This document shows, piece by piece, positions 28,477 through 36,352 of a stretch of 64,000 nt of DNA. The translations under genes and the position numbers were made by a program. Origin of the DNA: an uncultured Ilyobacter sp. Its GTDB lineage: Bacteria; Fusobacteriota; Fusobacteriia; Fusobacteriales; Fusobacteriaceae. The notes beneath the pieces were generated by a model, which saw only the letters and a list, made by a program, of their open reading frames with translations, made no database searches and was not told the DNA's origin. The DNA is taken from positions 62,001 through 126,000 of the forward strand of contig NZ_OY760438.1 in assembly GCF_963663625.1 (NCBI RefSeq), in the 5' to 3' direction. The stretch's first letter is position 1. Every line of letters starts with the position of its first letter.

Positions 28477-29319
28477 CTAATCTACTAATTTTTCTGCTTC
28501 ATCATATCTGAATACAGGGCCTTCTAAGCATATATAAGTCTCGTCAATTTTACAGTGACCGCATTTACCCACACCGCAGGACATTTTCCTTTCAAATGAA
28601 ACCCATATTTTCTCTTTAGGAACACCTCTGCTCAAAAATTCCATAGCGGAATATTTCATCATTATAGGTGGTCCTACTATAACTACTTCCATATCGGCGA
28701 TATCATCTGCCAGCTCAAGGTCCGGAATATATTTTGTAACCAGTCCTTCACACACACCGTCTATGCTGCATGAATTGTCCACAGTTATGAGAGTGTTAAA
28801 TTTTTTTTTCCACTGTTTTATCTCATCTTTAAATATGATGGAGTCATAGTCCTTGAATCCCAAAAGAAGGTCTACTTTTGTATCGTTTGCTTTATCTTTA
28901 TAGAAATGATTTATCATAGACCTTACAGGAGCCAGTCCAGATCCTCCTGCAACAATAATAATATGCTTTCCTCTATACTCTTCCTCAGCAGGGAACCCGT
29001 TTCCGTAAGGACCTCTTAGAAACATCCAATCTCCCATCTTTAGTTCAAAAAGACAGTCAGTTACTTTTCCCACTTTTCTTATGAGAAACTCTATCCACCC
29101 TTCCTCTCTGTTAAACTGAGTTATGGATAGCGGAGCTTCTCCGACTCTTGGGATGGATATTTCGATAAACTGTCCGAAGGTCACTTCCTGGTCGTACTCG
29201 ACTCTGAAAAGCCACTCTATCTCTGTGAGTTTATTTAGGGAGATAAGCTTGTATCCCTTTGGAAGATAGACATTTTCTATAGGGGTATAGGGGTTTCCTG
29301 GAATATATGTATTATTCAT
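28477..29319 (-). CDS. asrB: anaerobic sulfite reductase subunit B (FAD/NAD-binding)
   Basis: 280 residues. Ferredoxin-NADP reductase-like fold: FAD region, NAD segment IIVAGGSGLAPVRS, and a C-terminal 2Fe-2S cysteine group MSCGVGKCGHC ... C as in dihydroorotate dehydrogenase electron-transfer subunits. Passes electrons from NADH to the complex. Overlaps the end of asrA by eight bases. Confidence 0.95.
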   Translation of the reverse strand: MNNTYIPGNPYTPIENVYLPKGYKLISLNKLTEIEWLFRVEYDQEVTFGQFIEISIPRVGEAPLSITQFNREEGWIEFLIRKVGKVTDCLFELKMGDWMFLRGPYGNGFPAEEEYRGKHIIIVAGGSGLAPVRSMINHFYKDKANDTKVDLLLGFKDYDSIIFKDEIKQWKKKFNTLITVDNSCSIDGVCEGLVTKYIPDLELADDIADMEVVIVGPPIMMKYSAMEFLSRGVPKEKIWVSFERKMSCGVGKCGHCKIDETYICLEGPVFRYDEAEKLVD

Positions 29320-30316
29320 CGTTTCCCTCCAATTCTTTAGATAGTTTATTTATACAGTTCGAAAATGAGATATACTCAGGACACACATCGTCACATCTAC
29401 CGCAACCTGTACACATATGATATCCAAATCTTCTCTTGAAATCTGATATCTTATGCATAGTCTTAAATCTCATCCTGTCTCCGTGCTTTTGTCTAAAAGT
29501 GTGACCTCCTGCCATATCTGTGAACCCGTCTACATGGCATGAAGCCCATACCCTTCTTCTTTCCCCTGTATTTTCATTTTCACTGTAGAAAATATCCTGA
29601 GTAGTAGAGCAGGTACATGTAGGACATACGAAATTACACTTTCCACAGGCAACACATCTTTTATCATACTCTCTCCAAAGCTCAAGGTCTTTTACCTCTT
29701 CAAGGGTTATATTCTCAGGTACGTTTACTTTTACACTGTTTTCCTCTACGAATTTGATATCAAATTCAGCTTCCTCTCCAGAGAAGAAACTTTTGAATTC
29801 TTCGTCATTTATATGGAGTTCCACAGAGCCGTTGCTTAAGTTTAGGCCCATATGGTAGTCTTCTGTTTTATTTGTACCCATACTCACACAGAAACAGTTT
29901 TCAAAAGAGTCAGGACAACCCATAACCACAAATTTGACTTTATATCTGATTCTTTTGTAGTACATGTCCTGGTCTTTGTTTCTGAGGTATATCTCATCCA
30001 CTCTTTTTACACTGTGAAGGTCGCAGCTTCTCAAGAATACGATAATTCCCTTTTCATCTGTGTCTGGGATTTTGTACTCCTTTTCTGTAAAATAAAACAT
30101 GGTCTGTGTAATAGGAAGCATTACCTCTCTTGGTGAAAATTCTGATTTTTTGTCAAAACAGATCTCTTCGATAGAGTCGATCTCACTATATTTCACAAGG
30201 TCAGTGTCGGAGAATCTTCCCTCACCTTCAAATACCTTCGGTGCAAATATCCTGTAGTTTTCTTTTAAAAGCCCTAGCCCCTCATCAAAAGACGTTATAT
30301 CTAAAGAAATTTTCAT
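29312..30316 (-). CDS. asrA: anaerobic sulfite reductase subunit A (ferredoxin-like)
   Basis: 334 residues. The C-terminal half holds two 4Fe-4S motifs, CVACGKCNFVCP and CTGCGRCDDVCP; the N-terminal half is the conserved AsrA domain with HSVKRVDEIYL. AAAGGAG precedes the ATG. Fourteen bases after the FNT channel gene, so part of the same transcript. Confidence 0.95.
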   Translation of the reverse strand: MKISLDITSFDEGLGLLKENYRIFAPKVFEGEGRFSDTDLVKYSEIDSIEEICFDKKSEFSPREVMLPITQTMFYFTEKEYKIPDTDEKGIIVFLRSCDLHSVKRVDEIYLRNKDQDMYYKRIRYKVKFVVMGCPDSFENCFCVSMGTNKTEDYHMGLNLSNGSVELHINDEEFKSFFSGEEAEFDIKFVEENSVKVNVPENITLEEVKDLELWREYDKRCVACGKCNFVCPTCTCSTTQDIFYSENENTGERRRVWASCHVDGFTDMAGGHTFRQKHGDRMRFKTMHKISDFKRRFGYHMCTGCGRCDDVCPEYISFSNCINKLSKELEGNDE

Positions 30317-30330
30317 AATTTCACTCCTTT

Positions 30331-31137
30331 CTATAATTTATTTTCTGCCAATACAGTTTCTTTGACCTTTGATTTTTTACCCATATAGTAGTAGCAGAGT
30401 CCTAATGCACTTCCCCCAACAAAGTTACCCAGTGTCACCCAGAGCATATTGTACCCATATCCAGCCAGAGAGACCTCAGGTCCGTGAGGAAGAAGCAGTC
30501 CCATTGTGAAGATAGTCATATTTGCTATGCTATGCTCAAATCCAGCGGTGATAAATGCAAAGAGACACCAGAAGATAACTACTAATTTTGCAGATTCTTC
30601 TTTCATCTTGATGCAGCAAAGCACAGCCAGACATACGAGGACATTACATAAAACCCCCTTGAAAAACAGCTCAGATGGTTCTGCGTTCATTTTGCTTTTA
30701 GAGAGGGCCACTATGAACTCTCCTACTGCTCCGTGAGGGGCTGTAGCACTTCCTGATAGAGTGAAAAGAGAACCTATAAGAGTAGAACCAGCCAAGTTAC
30801 CAATGTAACTTAATATCCAAATGTTTACAGCATCTTTCCAGCTCACTTTTTTGTCTGCAGCTCCTGCGGACATTATAAGGTTGTTTCCGGTAAAGAGCTC
30901 TGAACCTGCCATTATAACCAACGTTAGTGCTATCCCAAAAGCCAATCCCATATATATTCTGAACTGTGGACCTGTACTTTTTGTCAATCCGCCGATAGTA
31001 GTTATGAGAATAATACCGATTCCTACATAGAAACCTGCCAGTAAAGAAGCTATAAAATACTTTGACTTACTCTCCTTTAATAGTGTTACTTTTGCAACTG
31101 CACTGTTTGAAAGTTTACTAAGCGTTTCTGAAAACAT
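30331..31137 (-). CDS. formate/nitrite transporter family channel, probably the hydrosulfide (HSC) type
   Basis: 268 residues from ATG 31137, which has AAGGAGG six bases upstream; an in-frame ATG at 31194 extends the ORF but lacks a ribosome site. Six hydrophobic segments with FNT features (LFTGNNLIM near the middle, GNLAGSTLIG, GFEHSIANM, GNFVGGSALG). In clostridia an FNT protein encoded next to asrABC conducts hydrosulfide or sulfite-family anions. Here the channel is the first gene of the asr operon, so export of the sulfide made by AsrABC is the natural proposal. Formate or nitrite transport is the alternative. Confidence 0.82.
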   Translation of the reverse strand: MFSETLSKLSNSAVAKVTLLKESKSKYFIASLLAGFYVGIGIILITTIGGLTKSTGPQFRIYMGLAFGIALTLVIMAGSELFTGNNLIMSAGAADKKVSWKDAVNIWILSYIGNLAGSTLIGSLFTLSGSATAPHGAVGEFIVALSKSKMNAEPSELFFKGVLCNVLVCLAVLCCIKMKEESAKLVVIFWCLFAFITAGFEHSIANMTIFTMGLLLPHGPEVSLAGYGYNMLWVTLGNFVGGSALGLCYYYMGKKSKVKETVLAENKL

Positions 31138-31180
31138 ACACAACCTCCTTTTAAATATTTTTTTCACTTTAATTGAATCT

Positions 31181-31223
31181 ATTTTATCATCCAATAAAAA
31201 AAAACAATGTGACCTAGGTCACA
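31181..31223 (-). promoter_or_regulatory. Crp-type operator and promoter for the channel-asrABC operon
   Basis: TGTGACCTAGGTCACA (31208-31223) is a perfect 16-bp palindrome matching the Crp consensus TGTGA-N6-TCACA. A TAAAAT -10 box lies at 31181-31186 on the minus strand with no good -35. If transcription starts near 31174 the palindrome centre lies about 41 bases upstream, the class II activator position. The same palindrome with T9 behind it can also form the terminator of the regulator gene. Confidence 0.7.
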
Positions 31224-31227
31224 CTGT
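31191..31227 (-). terminator. intrinsic terminator of the Crp/Fnr gene, overlapping the operator
   Basis: On the minus strand AACAGTGTGACC and GGTCACATTGTT form a long stem with almost no loop beyond CTAG, followed by nine T. It begins directly after the regulator stop codon. Confidence 0.65.
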
Positions 31228-31953
31228 TTAAATTTCTCTGTAAAATTTTCTTAATTCTTCTCTTTTCACCAGAAGTTTTTTTCCTTCCCACTTTATATAT
31301 CCCTTAGCCTCCATTTTTTTCATCTCTCTAGAGACGGATTCTCTGCTGCTACCGAGCATATCAGCGAGATATGTAATGGTGAGGCCAAAGTTGATACCTG
31401 TCCATGGAGTACATTCCTCTGTAAAACTGCTGCAGTTATAACCGTTTAGATTGCAGCTTATGCCGTAGTCTTTTGATATTTTCCAAAGTTTTGCAGCTAC
31501 TTTTTTGTCTAAACTGAGTGGGATAGTATTTTTTAACTGCCTGTAGAGCCTTCTTACCTTCTTGCCCATAGAATTGGTTATGTTTTTAGTCAGTTGAAAG
31601 TCGGATCTCATTATCTCCTCAAGATCTTTTTTATCATATTTCAGCAGAAGAGTTTTTTCAAAGGCTTCTGCATTTACAGAAGAGGGAAGGTCATCAAAGA
31701 TAACTTCATTTACCAATTCCCCATCACCCAAAATGTAGATAACCCTTCTCTGGGCCTTTTGTGAATAACGGAAAATGCTTATTTTTCCAGTGATTATAAT
31801 ATAGATTTTATTTACAAGGTCTTTTTCAAAAAAAAGCATATTACCTTTTTTGATTTCAAATAATTCTCCGGTCTTTTGGAGTTTCTTAAGGGTCTCTTTT
31901 TCCAAATCGGAGAAAGCAGGGATCTTTTTCATATAATCACAATTTTTTATCAC
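31228..31953 (-). CDS. Crp/Fnr-family regulator with a regularly spaced cysteine insert
   Basis: 241 residues, GTG start four bases after AGAGGTG. N-terminal cyclic-nucleotide-binding-like beta roll (about 10-115), dimer helix (about 118-142), then HTH about 191-214. The recognition helix SSRESVSREMKKME keeps Arg204, Glu205 and Arg209, the three positions by which Crp reads TGTGA. Between dimer helix and HTH lies an unusual segment with Cys167, Cys174 and Cys181 (C-x6-C-x6-C), and there is Cys5. These could hold a metal cluster or react with sulfur species. Upstream of and codirectional with the channel-asr operon, whose promoter has a matching palindrome. Confidence 0.85.
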   Translation of the reverse strand: MIKNCDYMKKIPAFSDLEKETLKKLQKTGELFEIKKGNMLFFEKDLVNKIYIIITGKISIFRYSQKAQRRVIYILGDGELVNEVIFDDLPSSVNAEAFEKTLLLKYDKKDLEEIMRSDFQLTKNITNSMGKKVRRLYRQLKNTIPLSLDKKVAAKLWKISKDYGISCNLNGYNCSSFTEECTPWTGINFGLTITYLADMLGSSRESVSREMKKMEAKGYIKWEGKKLLVKREELRKFYREI

Positions 31954-31989
31954 AAGGCACCTCTTTAAAAACCTAGTTGTTTAATATTG

Positions 31990-32018
31990 ATTATATCTTA
32001 TAAAGATATAAATCGCAA
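31990..32018 (-). promoter_or_regulatory. promoter of the Crp/Fnr gene
   Basis: TTGCGA (32013-32018), 17-base spacer, TATAAT (31990-31995) on the minus strand, about 40 bases before the GTG start. Confidence 0.7.
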
Positions 32019-32087
32019 AGAGTTAGAGCATATAGTTTGGCTGTCCCTTCTTATAAAAATAAATTAGGGACTGTTTTGACAGGGAAC

Positions 32088-32771
32088 CTATCCCAAAATA
32101 ATGTCCATAAGGGAATCTATCTTTTCTATATTTCCCTCTATAATTTCAGGAAGTTCAGAAATTTTATCAATAAACTCCTTCTTTACATCTTTTGGGACCA
32201 CCATAAGTGGTGAAAGTTTATGCCCAAAGCATTGGATATGGAAATCTAGATACTCTTTTTCTCTAGGCCCTAGGATAGTTACCAGCTCAAAGTTACTGCT
32301 GGGAAAAAGAGGAGTCTCGTAATATTCCTGACCTGCAATATTGAAGATCTTGTTCTCATCTACCTGAAATAGATACTGGGCACCTTCATCCTCAACCTCT
32401 TCAAATTCGATCATTTTTGAACTGCTACAGTGTATCACTTTTGCAGTATCTCTTTCTAAAATCTCATCCATTATCTCATGAAGTTTGCTCTGCAGCATGG
32501 TGTTTTTTACAAAATTCCTGATCAATTTGAAAATCATAAAGGGGGAACAGATGAAGACTGTGCCTGTGAAAAACAGCATAAAATTATCTGAATTTTGATG
32601 TAGGAGTATAAAAAAAATAACGGTGCAGACACCAAAGAGGACAGAATAAAAAGGCAGGTATTTCGTAATCTTTTTATTGATAAAAATAAGCCGTTTTTCC
32701 TGAAATTTATATTTCTTATTGAGGTATTTTATATCATCATCATTTAAAGGACGTTCGAAATATTCGATCAT
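32088..32771 (-). CDS. membrane protein of unknown function
   Basis: 227 residues. Two transmembrane segments (about 38-56 and 63-83) form a hairpin after a basic N-terminus. The cytoplasmic remainder of about 140 residues has a Cys-Ser run (VIHCSSSKMIEFEEVEDEG) and no motif I can name. Single gene with its own short leader; no operon partner. I do not recognise the family. Confidence 0.7.
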   Translation of the reverse strand: MIEYFERPLNDDDIKYLNKKYKFQEKRLIFINKKITKYLPFYSVLFGVCTVIFFILLHQNSDNFMLFFTGTVFICSPFMIFKLIRNFVKNTMLQSKLHEIMDEILERDTAKVIHCSSSKMIEFEEVEDEGAQYLFQVDENKIFNIAGQEYYETPLFPSSNFELVTILGPREKEYLDFHIQCFGHKLSPLMVVPKDVKKEFIDKISELPEIIEGNIEKIDSLMDIILG

Positions 32772-32869
32772 AAACGCTCTCCTTTTTTTAACTAATATTT
32801 ATCTGCTTTTAGAATGACAGAAATTTGGTTGTTGAAGTCGTATAGGTAAAAGTAGTTTCTTTAAAAAAA

Positions 32870-33397
32870 TCAATTGCTGTTTTTCAATATTTGTTTATAG
32901 ATATCAAAATTTTCCTGATCAAAACAGATGAAAATCACCTCTTCCAGGAAACTGTTTTTCTCTAAAAAATTCACAATCTCTTCAACTGCAATTTTTGCTG
33001 CAGTCTTTTTGGGATATCCATAAACACCTGTGCTGATATTGGGAAAAGCTATGGATTTTATAGGGTAATCTTTTGCCAGCATAAGAGAGTTTCGGTAGCA
33101 GTTCCTGAGAAGAGTTTCCTCGCCAGACTGACCACCCTTCCAAACAGGTCCGACTGTGTGAATTATATACTTAGAAGGAAGATTACCTCCGTAGGTCAAG
33201 ACGGCCTCACCGGTTTTGCAGCCTCCCTTTTCACATCGTATCACACTGCAGTACTGTGATATGAGTGGACCACCTGCCCTGTGTATGGCACCGTCGACGC
33301 CTCCGCCTCCTGCAAGCATGTTATTTGCGGCATTTACAATGGCATCTACTTTTAGAGTTGTAATATCTCCTTTTAACAAAGTTATTTTTTCATGCAT
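32870..33397 (-). CDS. macrodomain protein, probable O-acetyl-ADP-ribose deacetylase
   Basis: 175 residues from ATG 33397, which has GAAGGTG six bases upstream; the longer in-frame start at 33463 lacks one. Macrodomain features: LKGDITTLKVDAIVNAANN, GGGGVDGAIHRAGG, GEAVLTYGGNLPSKYIIHTVGP and PNISTGVYGYP. This matches the YmdB subclass that removes acetyl or ADP-ribosyl groups. Single gene. Confidence 0.9.
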   Translation of the reverse strand: MHEKITLLKGDITTLKVDAIVNAANNMLAGGGGVDGAIHRAGGPLISQYCSVIRCEKGGCKTGEAVLTYGGNLPSKYIIHTVGPVWKGGQSGEETLLRNCYRNSLMLAKDYPIKSIAFPNISTGVYGYPKKTAAKIAVEEIVNFLEKNSFLEEVIFICFDQENFDIYKQILKNSN

Positions 33398-33609
33398 ATT
33401 AAACACCTTCTTTTTTTTATATAAACTTATTTTAAGTATACCCAAGGAAGGATGTTCTATCAAATAAATTACTCTCTCAGGAAAGAATAAATCAGTAAAA
33501 AATGGATCTAATGAAATTCAGGAGTTTTATTTTTTAAAACCAATGCCCGCATATGATTATAAAGAGTTTTTCAAAAAATAGACCTGAAAAAAGATTTTTA
33601 AAAAAGTAT

Positions 33610-33642
33610 AAAAAAGACCTCTGGAAAATTTAGAGGTCTTTT
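33610..33642 (-). terminator. terminator after luxS
   Basis: AAAAAGACCTCT (33610-33621) pairs with AGAGGTCTTTTT (33631-33642), loop nine, followed by T-rich sequence on the minus strand. Confidence 0.85.
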
Positions 33643-33649
33643 TGTTATT

Positions 33650-34132
33650 CTATTTAGGATAAACCATATTTTCATCTTTTATATTAAGCAGTATTTCCTG
33701 TAAAAACTTTTTCGCTTCAAATTTCGCCATGGGAAGATTCATATCTAAATAATTTCCACAATCTCTTGCGGTGGCTCCAGGAATCTCACCGTCGAAATCT
33801 GCTATAAACTGGAACATCTCTATAAGAATAGGCAATACATCTAAAGGTGTAAGATCTCCCTTGAATATAACATATACACCGGTTCTGCAGCCCATAGGTC
33901 CGAAATAAACGGTTTTTTCATTCCAGATTTCATGGTTTCTGAGAAATGTAGCCCCTAAATGTTCTATTGCATGAAGCTCGCCATTATTGATAACAGGCTC
34001 AAGATTTGGTCTTTTCATTCTTATGTCAAAAGTTGTGAGAATATGTTCGTTTGCAACGACATCTTTTCTAGAAACATAAACTCCTCTTAGCAGATCAATG
34101 TGGTTTACTGTGAAACTGGCAATTTTTTTCAT
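33650..34132 (-). CDS. luxS: S-ribosylhomocysteine lyase
   Basis: 160 residues, the full length of LuxS. The metal-binding HAIEH motif is near residue 54 and the third ligand Cys lies in TARDCGNYLDM. It splits S-ribosylhomocysteine to homocysteine and the precursor of AI-2. MGCRTGVYVIFKG is also typical. Single gene; AAGGAGGTAACC precedes the ATG. Confidence 0.96.
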   Translation of the reverse strand: MKKIASFTVNHIDLLRGVYVSRKDVVANEHILTTFDIRMKRPNLEPVINNGELHAIEHLGATFLRNHEIWNEKTVYFGPMGCRTGVYVIFKGDLTPLDVLPILIEMFQFIADFDGEIPGATARDCGNYLDMNLPMAKFEAKKFLQEILLNIKDENMVYPK

Positions 34133-34215
34133 TGGTTACCTCCTTGAAAATCTATGATCACATTATATCATATAAGAGATCATAAAGTAATCTTAAAAGG
34201 GCGGGTGAATCTTTA

Positions 34216-34246
34216 TTGACAAAATCCTGCAAAAGTAATATATAAT
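34216..34246 (+). promoter_or_regulatory. promoter of the sugar-ABC ATPase gene
   Basis: TTGACA (34216-34221) with TATATA at 17 bases (34239-34244) or TATAAT at 19 bases (34241-34246). Confidence 0.7.
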
Positions 34247-34280
34247 GTGAAAATATAGAAAAATCCAAATGGAGGGTAAA

Positions 34281-35387
34281 ATGGCTAAAGTTAATCTTAA
34301 AAAATTGGAAAAAACGTATCCAAATGGATTTAAGGCTGTCCATGGTATAGACCTTGATATAAAAGAGGGAGAGTTTATGGTTTTTGTCGGCCCATCTGGA
34401 TGTGCCAAATCGACAATACTTAGAATGGTGGCTGGATTAGAAGAGATAAGCGGAGGTGAGTTGTGGATAGGAGAAAAAATGGTAAATGACCTCGCACCTA
34501 AAAATAGAGGGGTTGCAATGGTTTTTCAGAATTATGCTCTTTATCCTCACATGACGGCATATGAAAATATGGCCTTTGGGCTAAAATTGAAAAAGATCCC
34601 CAAAAAGGAGATAGATAAAAGGGTAAGGGATGCAGCAGAAAAACTAGAGATAACTTCGTTGCTAGACAGGAAACCAAAGGAGATGTCTGGAGGTCAGAGG
34701 CAAAGGGTGGCTGTGGGAAGGGCTATTGTCAAAAAACCAGAAGTATTTCTCTTTGATGAACCACTGTCAAATCTTGATGCAAAATTACGGGTTTCCATGA
34801 GGGTAAAAATTACCCAGCTCCATCATAGTCTCAAAGAGGAAGGACAAACAGCAACCATGATCTATGTGACCCATGACCAAGTGGAAGCAATGACTATGGG
34901 TGACAGGATTTGTGTGCTCAATTATGGAGAGATAATGCAGGTAGATACCCCGATTAATCTTTATAACAAACCTGCAAATAAGTTTGTAGCAGGTTTCATC
35001 GGGACGCCTGCTATGAATATAGTAGAGGCTACCATAGAGATTGAAAGCGGTGAAATTGTGGTCAGAATTGCACAGAATTTTAGTCTGAGATTGCCCGATG
35101 TAAAGGCTGACAAAGTCAGAAAACATACAGGAAAAAAGGTCTGGTTTGGCATAAGACCTGAAAATATCCGTATAGACCCTATGGGGACTCAAGGAGATGT
35201 GAAGGTGGTAGAACAGATGGGCAATGAGCAATATGTTCATCTAGTAATAGAAAGAGAGCAGTATACTGCCAGAATTTCTTCAGAAAAAGAAATTCATACA
35301 GGGCACGGTGAAAAATACAATTTTGTTTTTGATATGGGAAAATGTCATATATTCGATTTTGAGAGTGAAGAAAATATATCACTGTGA
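34281..35387 (+). CDS. ABC transporter ATP-binding protein, MsmK/UgpC/MalK type
   Basis: 368 residues; ATG 34281 lies four bases after GGAGGG, the in-frame ATG at 34269 before it is rejected. Walker A GPSGCAKSTIL has Ala where Gly is usual before Lys. The signature is MSGGQRQRVAVGRA, Walker B EVFLFDEPLSNLDAKLR, H-loop VTHDQVEAM. The C-terminal OB-fold regulatory domain (about 240-368) contains VWFGIRPENI. Such ATPases often serve several carbohydrate importers, which agrees with its single-gene setting. Confidence 0.92.
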   Translation: MAKVNLKKLEKTYPNGFKAVHGIDLDIKEGEFMVFVGPSGCAKSTILRMVAGLEEISGGELWIGEKMVNDLAPKNRGVAMVFQNYALYPHMTAYENMAFGLKLKKIPKKEIDKRVRDAAEKLEITSLLDRKPKEMSGGQRQRVAVGRAIVKKPEVFLFDEPLSNLDAKLRVSMRVKITQLHHSLKEEGQTATMIYVTHDQVEAMTMGDRICVLNYGEIMQVDTPINLYNKPANKFVAGFIGTPAMNIVEATIEIESGEIVVRIAQNFSLRLPDVKADKVRKHTGKKVWFGIRPENIRIDPMGTQGDVKVVEQMGNEQYVHLVIEREQYTARISSEKEIHTGHGEKYNFVFDMGKCHIFDFESEENISL

Positions 35388-35984
35388 TGGTTTCTATCTT
35401 GAAAATTTTAGATGGAAGAGTAATGCGAACATAAAAATTCCAGAATTATAATTTATTTTCATAAAAAATAGAGTTTTATATTGTAAAAATAGAACAAAAT
35501 ATTATTATTATTGTTGGCTATGAAAAAACTTTATAAAAGTGTTATTATTTGTTGTCAGACGATCTTTTGTTTGCTCTAGATTAATAAAAACAAAAAAAAA
35601 TAGTGCAAAAAAAGTAGGAATACTGTATAATGGGGGTGGACATACTTCTCAGGTTGCCGTAGATAAATGCATAAATAGATATGTTCACTTTTGTAAATAT
35701 AAGTTTTTTAAAAGGTGTTGTATTTGAAAAATTGAGATTGAGGTTAACAGTAGAATAGGATTAAGTTTGATACGGACTCTGAATATTTGAAATGGGTAAT
35801 AGATTTTTGGTATTTACGAAAAGGGTTTATGGTTTAAAAGGTCGGGGGGCTTTTTATAAGATATTCCATTTCAAAAATCAGAGTTTTGTTGATATATATT
35901 TAAGGGTGGATATCTGAAATTTAAAAAAGTTTAAATTTCAGATATCGAAATATACTTTTTAGAATATCAGTATATAAAAAAAGT
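35388..35984. other. 597-base region without a supported gene
   Basis: Very A+T-rich. A 62-codon frame (35539-35727) lacks a ribosome site and looks random. A TATAAT box occurs at about 35625. The only firm feature is the 17-bp stem-loop at 35910-35947. Confidence 0.5.
35910..35947. other. perfect 17-bp stem-loop
   Basis: GATATCTGAAATTTAAA (35910-35926) is exactly complementary to TTTAAATTTCAGATATC (35931-35947) around loop AAAG. No T run follows on either strand, so it is not a standard terminator. It lies about 40 bases before the Trp-importer promoter. Confidence 0.6.
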
Positions 35985-36013
35985 TTGACAAAAGAAATTT
36001 TCTATAGTAATCT
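35985..36013 (+). promoter_or_regulatory. promoter of the Trp-leader transcript
   Basis: TTGACA (35985-35990), 17-base spacer, TAATCT (36008-36013). Confidence 0.75.
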
Positions 36014-36064
36014 CTTGTAAAGAGTTATACTGTAGCTGATTATATAAAAAAGGGGATGGCAGAG

Positions 36065-36154
36065 ATGACAACTAGATTTACTTGGTGGTGGCAAAACAAA
36101 ATTGACCAATACAATAAAAGTCAAGTGAACCAGGTTTTGTCAAAGTCTGCATAA
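36065..36154 (+). CDS. tryptophan leader peptide
   Basis: 29 residues from ATG 36065, about nine bases after AAAAGGGG. Codons 7-9 are three consecutive TGG (36083-36091), an otherwise rare event in such A+T-rich DNA. The sequence MTTRFTWWWQNK has the form of a trp operon leader. TGGCAAAAC (36089-36097) can pair with GTTTTGTCA (36134-36142); CAGGTT (36131-36136) can instead pair with GACCTG (36183-36188), the 5' arm of the terminator. Ribosome stalling at the Trp codons would free the second pairing and allow read-through. It precedes an ABC importer rather than trp biosynthetic genes. Confidence 0.88.
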   Translation: MTTRFTWWWQNKIDQYNKSQVNQVLSKSA

Positions 36155-36182
36155 AAAAATTATCTCCAAAATTGATTTTTAT

Positions 36183-36210
36183 GACCTGTTCGCAAGAAAC
36201 AGGTCTTTTT
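36183..36210 (+). terminator. first attenuator terminator of the Trp leader
   Basis: GACCTGTT (36183-36190) with AACAGGTC (36198-36205), then five T. Its 5' arm is also the target of the antiterminator CAGGTT in the leader. Confidence 0.88.
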
Positions 36211-36230
36211 ATTAGAATTTTTTTACCTTT

Positions 36231-36264
36231 AAGGGCCTGTATTGAGACAGGTCCTTTTTTTATA
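36231..36264 (+). terminator. second, related terminator of the Trp leader
   Basis: AAGGGCCTGT pairs with ACAGGTCCTT (one G-T pair), followed by a T run. The core CCTGT...ACAGG repeats that of the first terminator, as if the attenuator arm had been duplicated. Confidence 0.75.
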
Positions 36265-36352
36265 TAAACTGAGGAAAAGTTGTATAAATGATAATAAACT
36301 TTATTAATAGAAAAGTAATAAAATATTTGATAAAATTTGAGGGGGAAAAATT

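Noticed and set aside
32040..32090. Hairpin after the unknown membrane protein gene as terminator
   Set aside because: Only about six base pairs with a long loop and no T run.
35539..35727. 62-codon ORF between the sugar ATPase and the Trp leader
   Set aside because: No ribosome site, random composition, no recognisable family.
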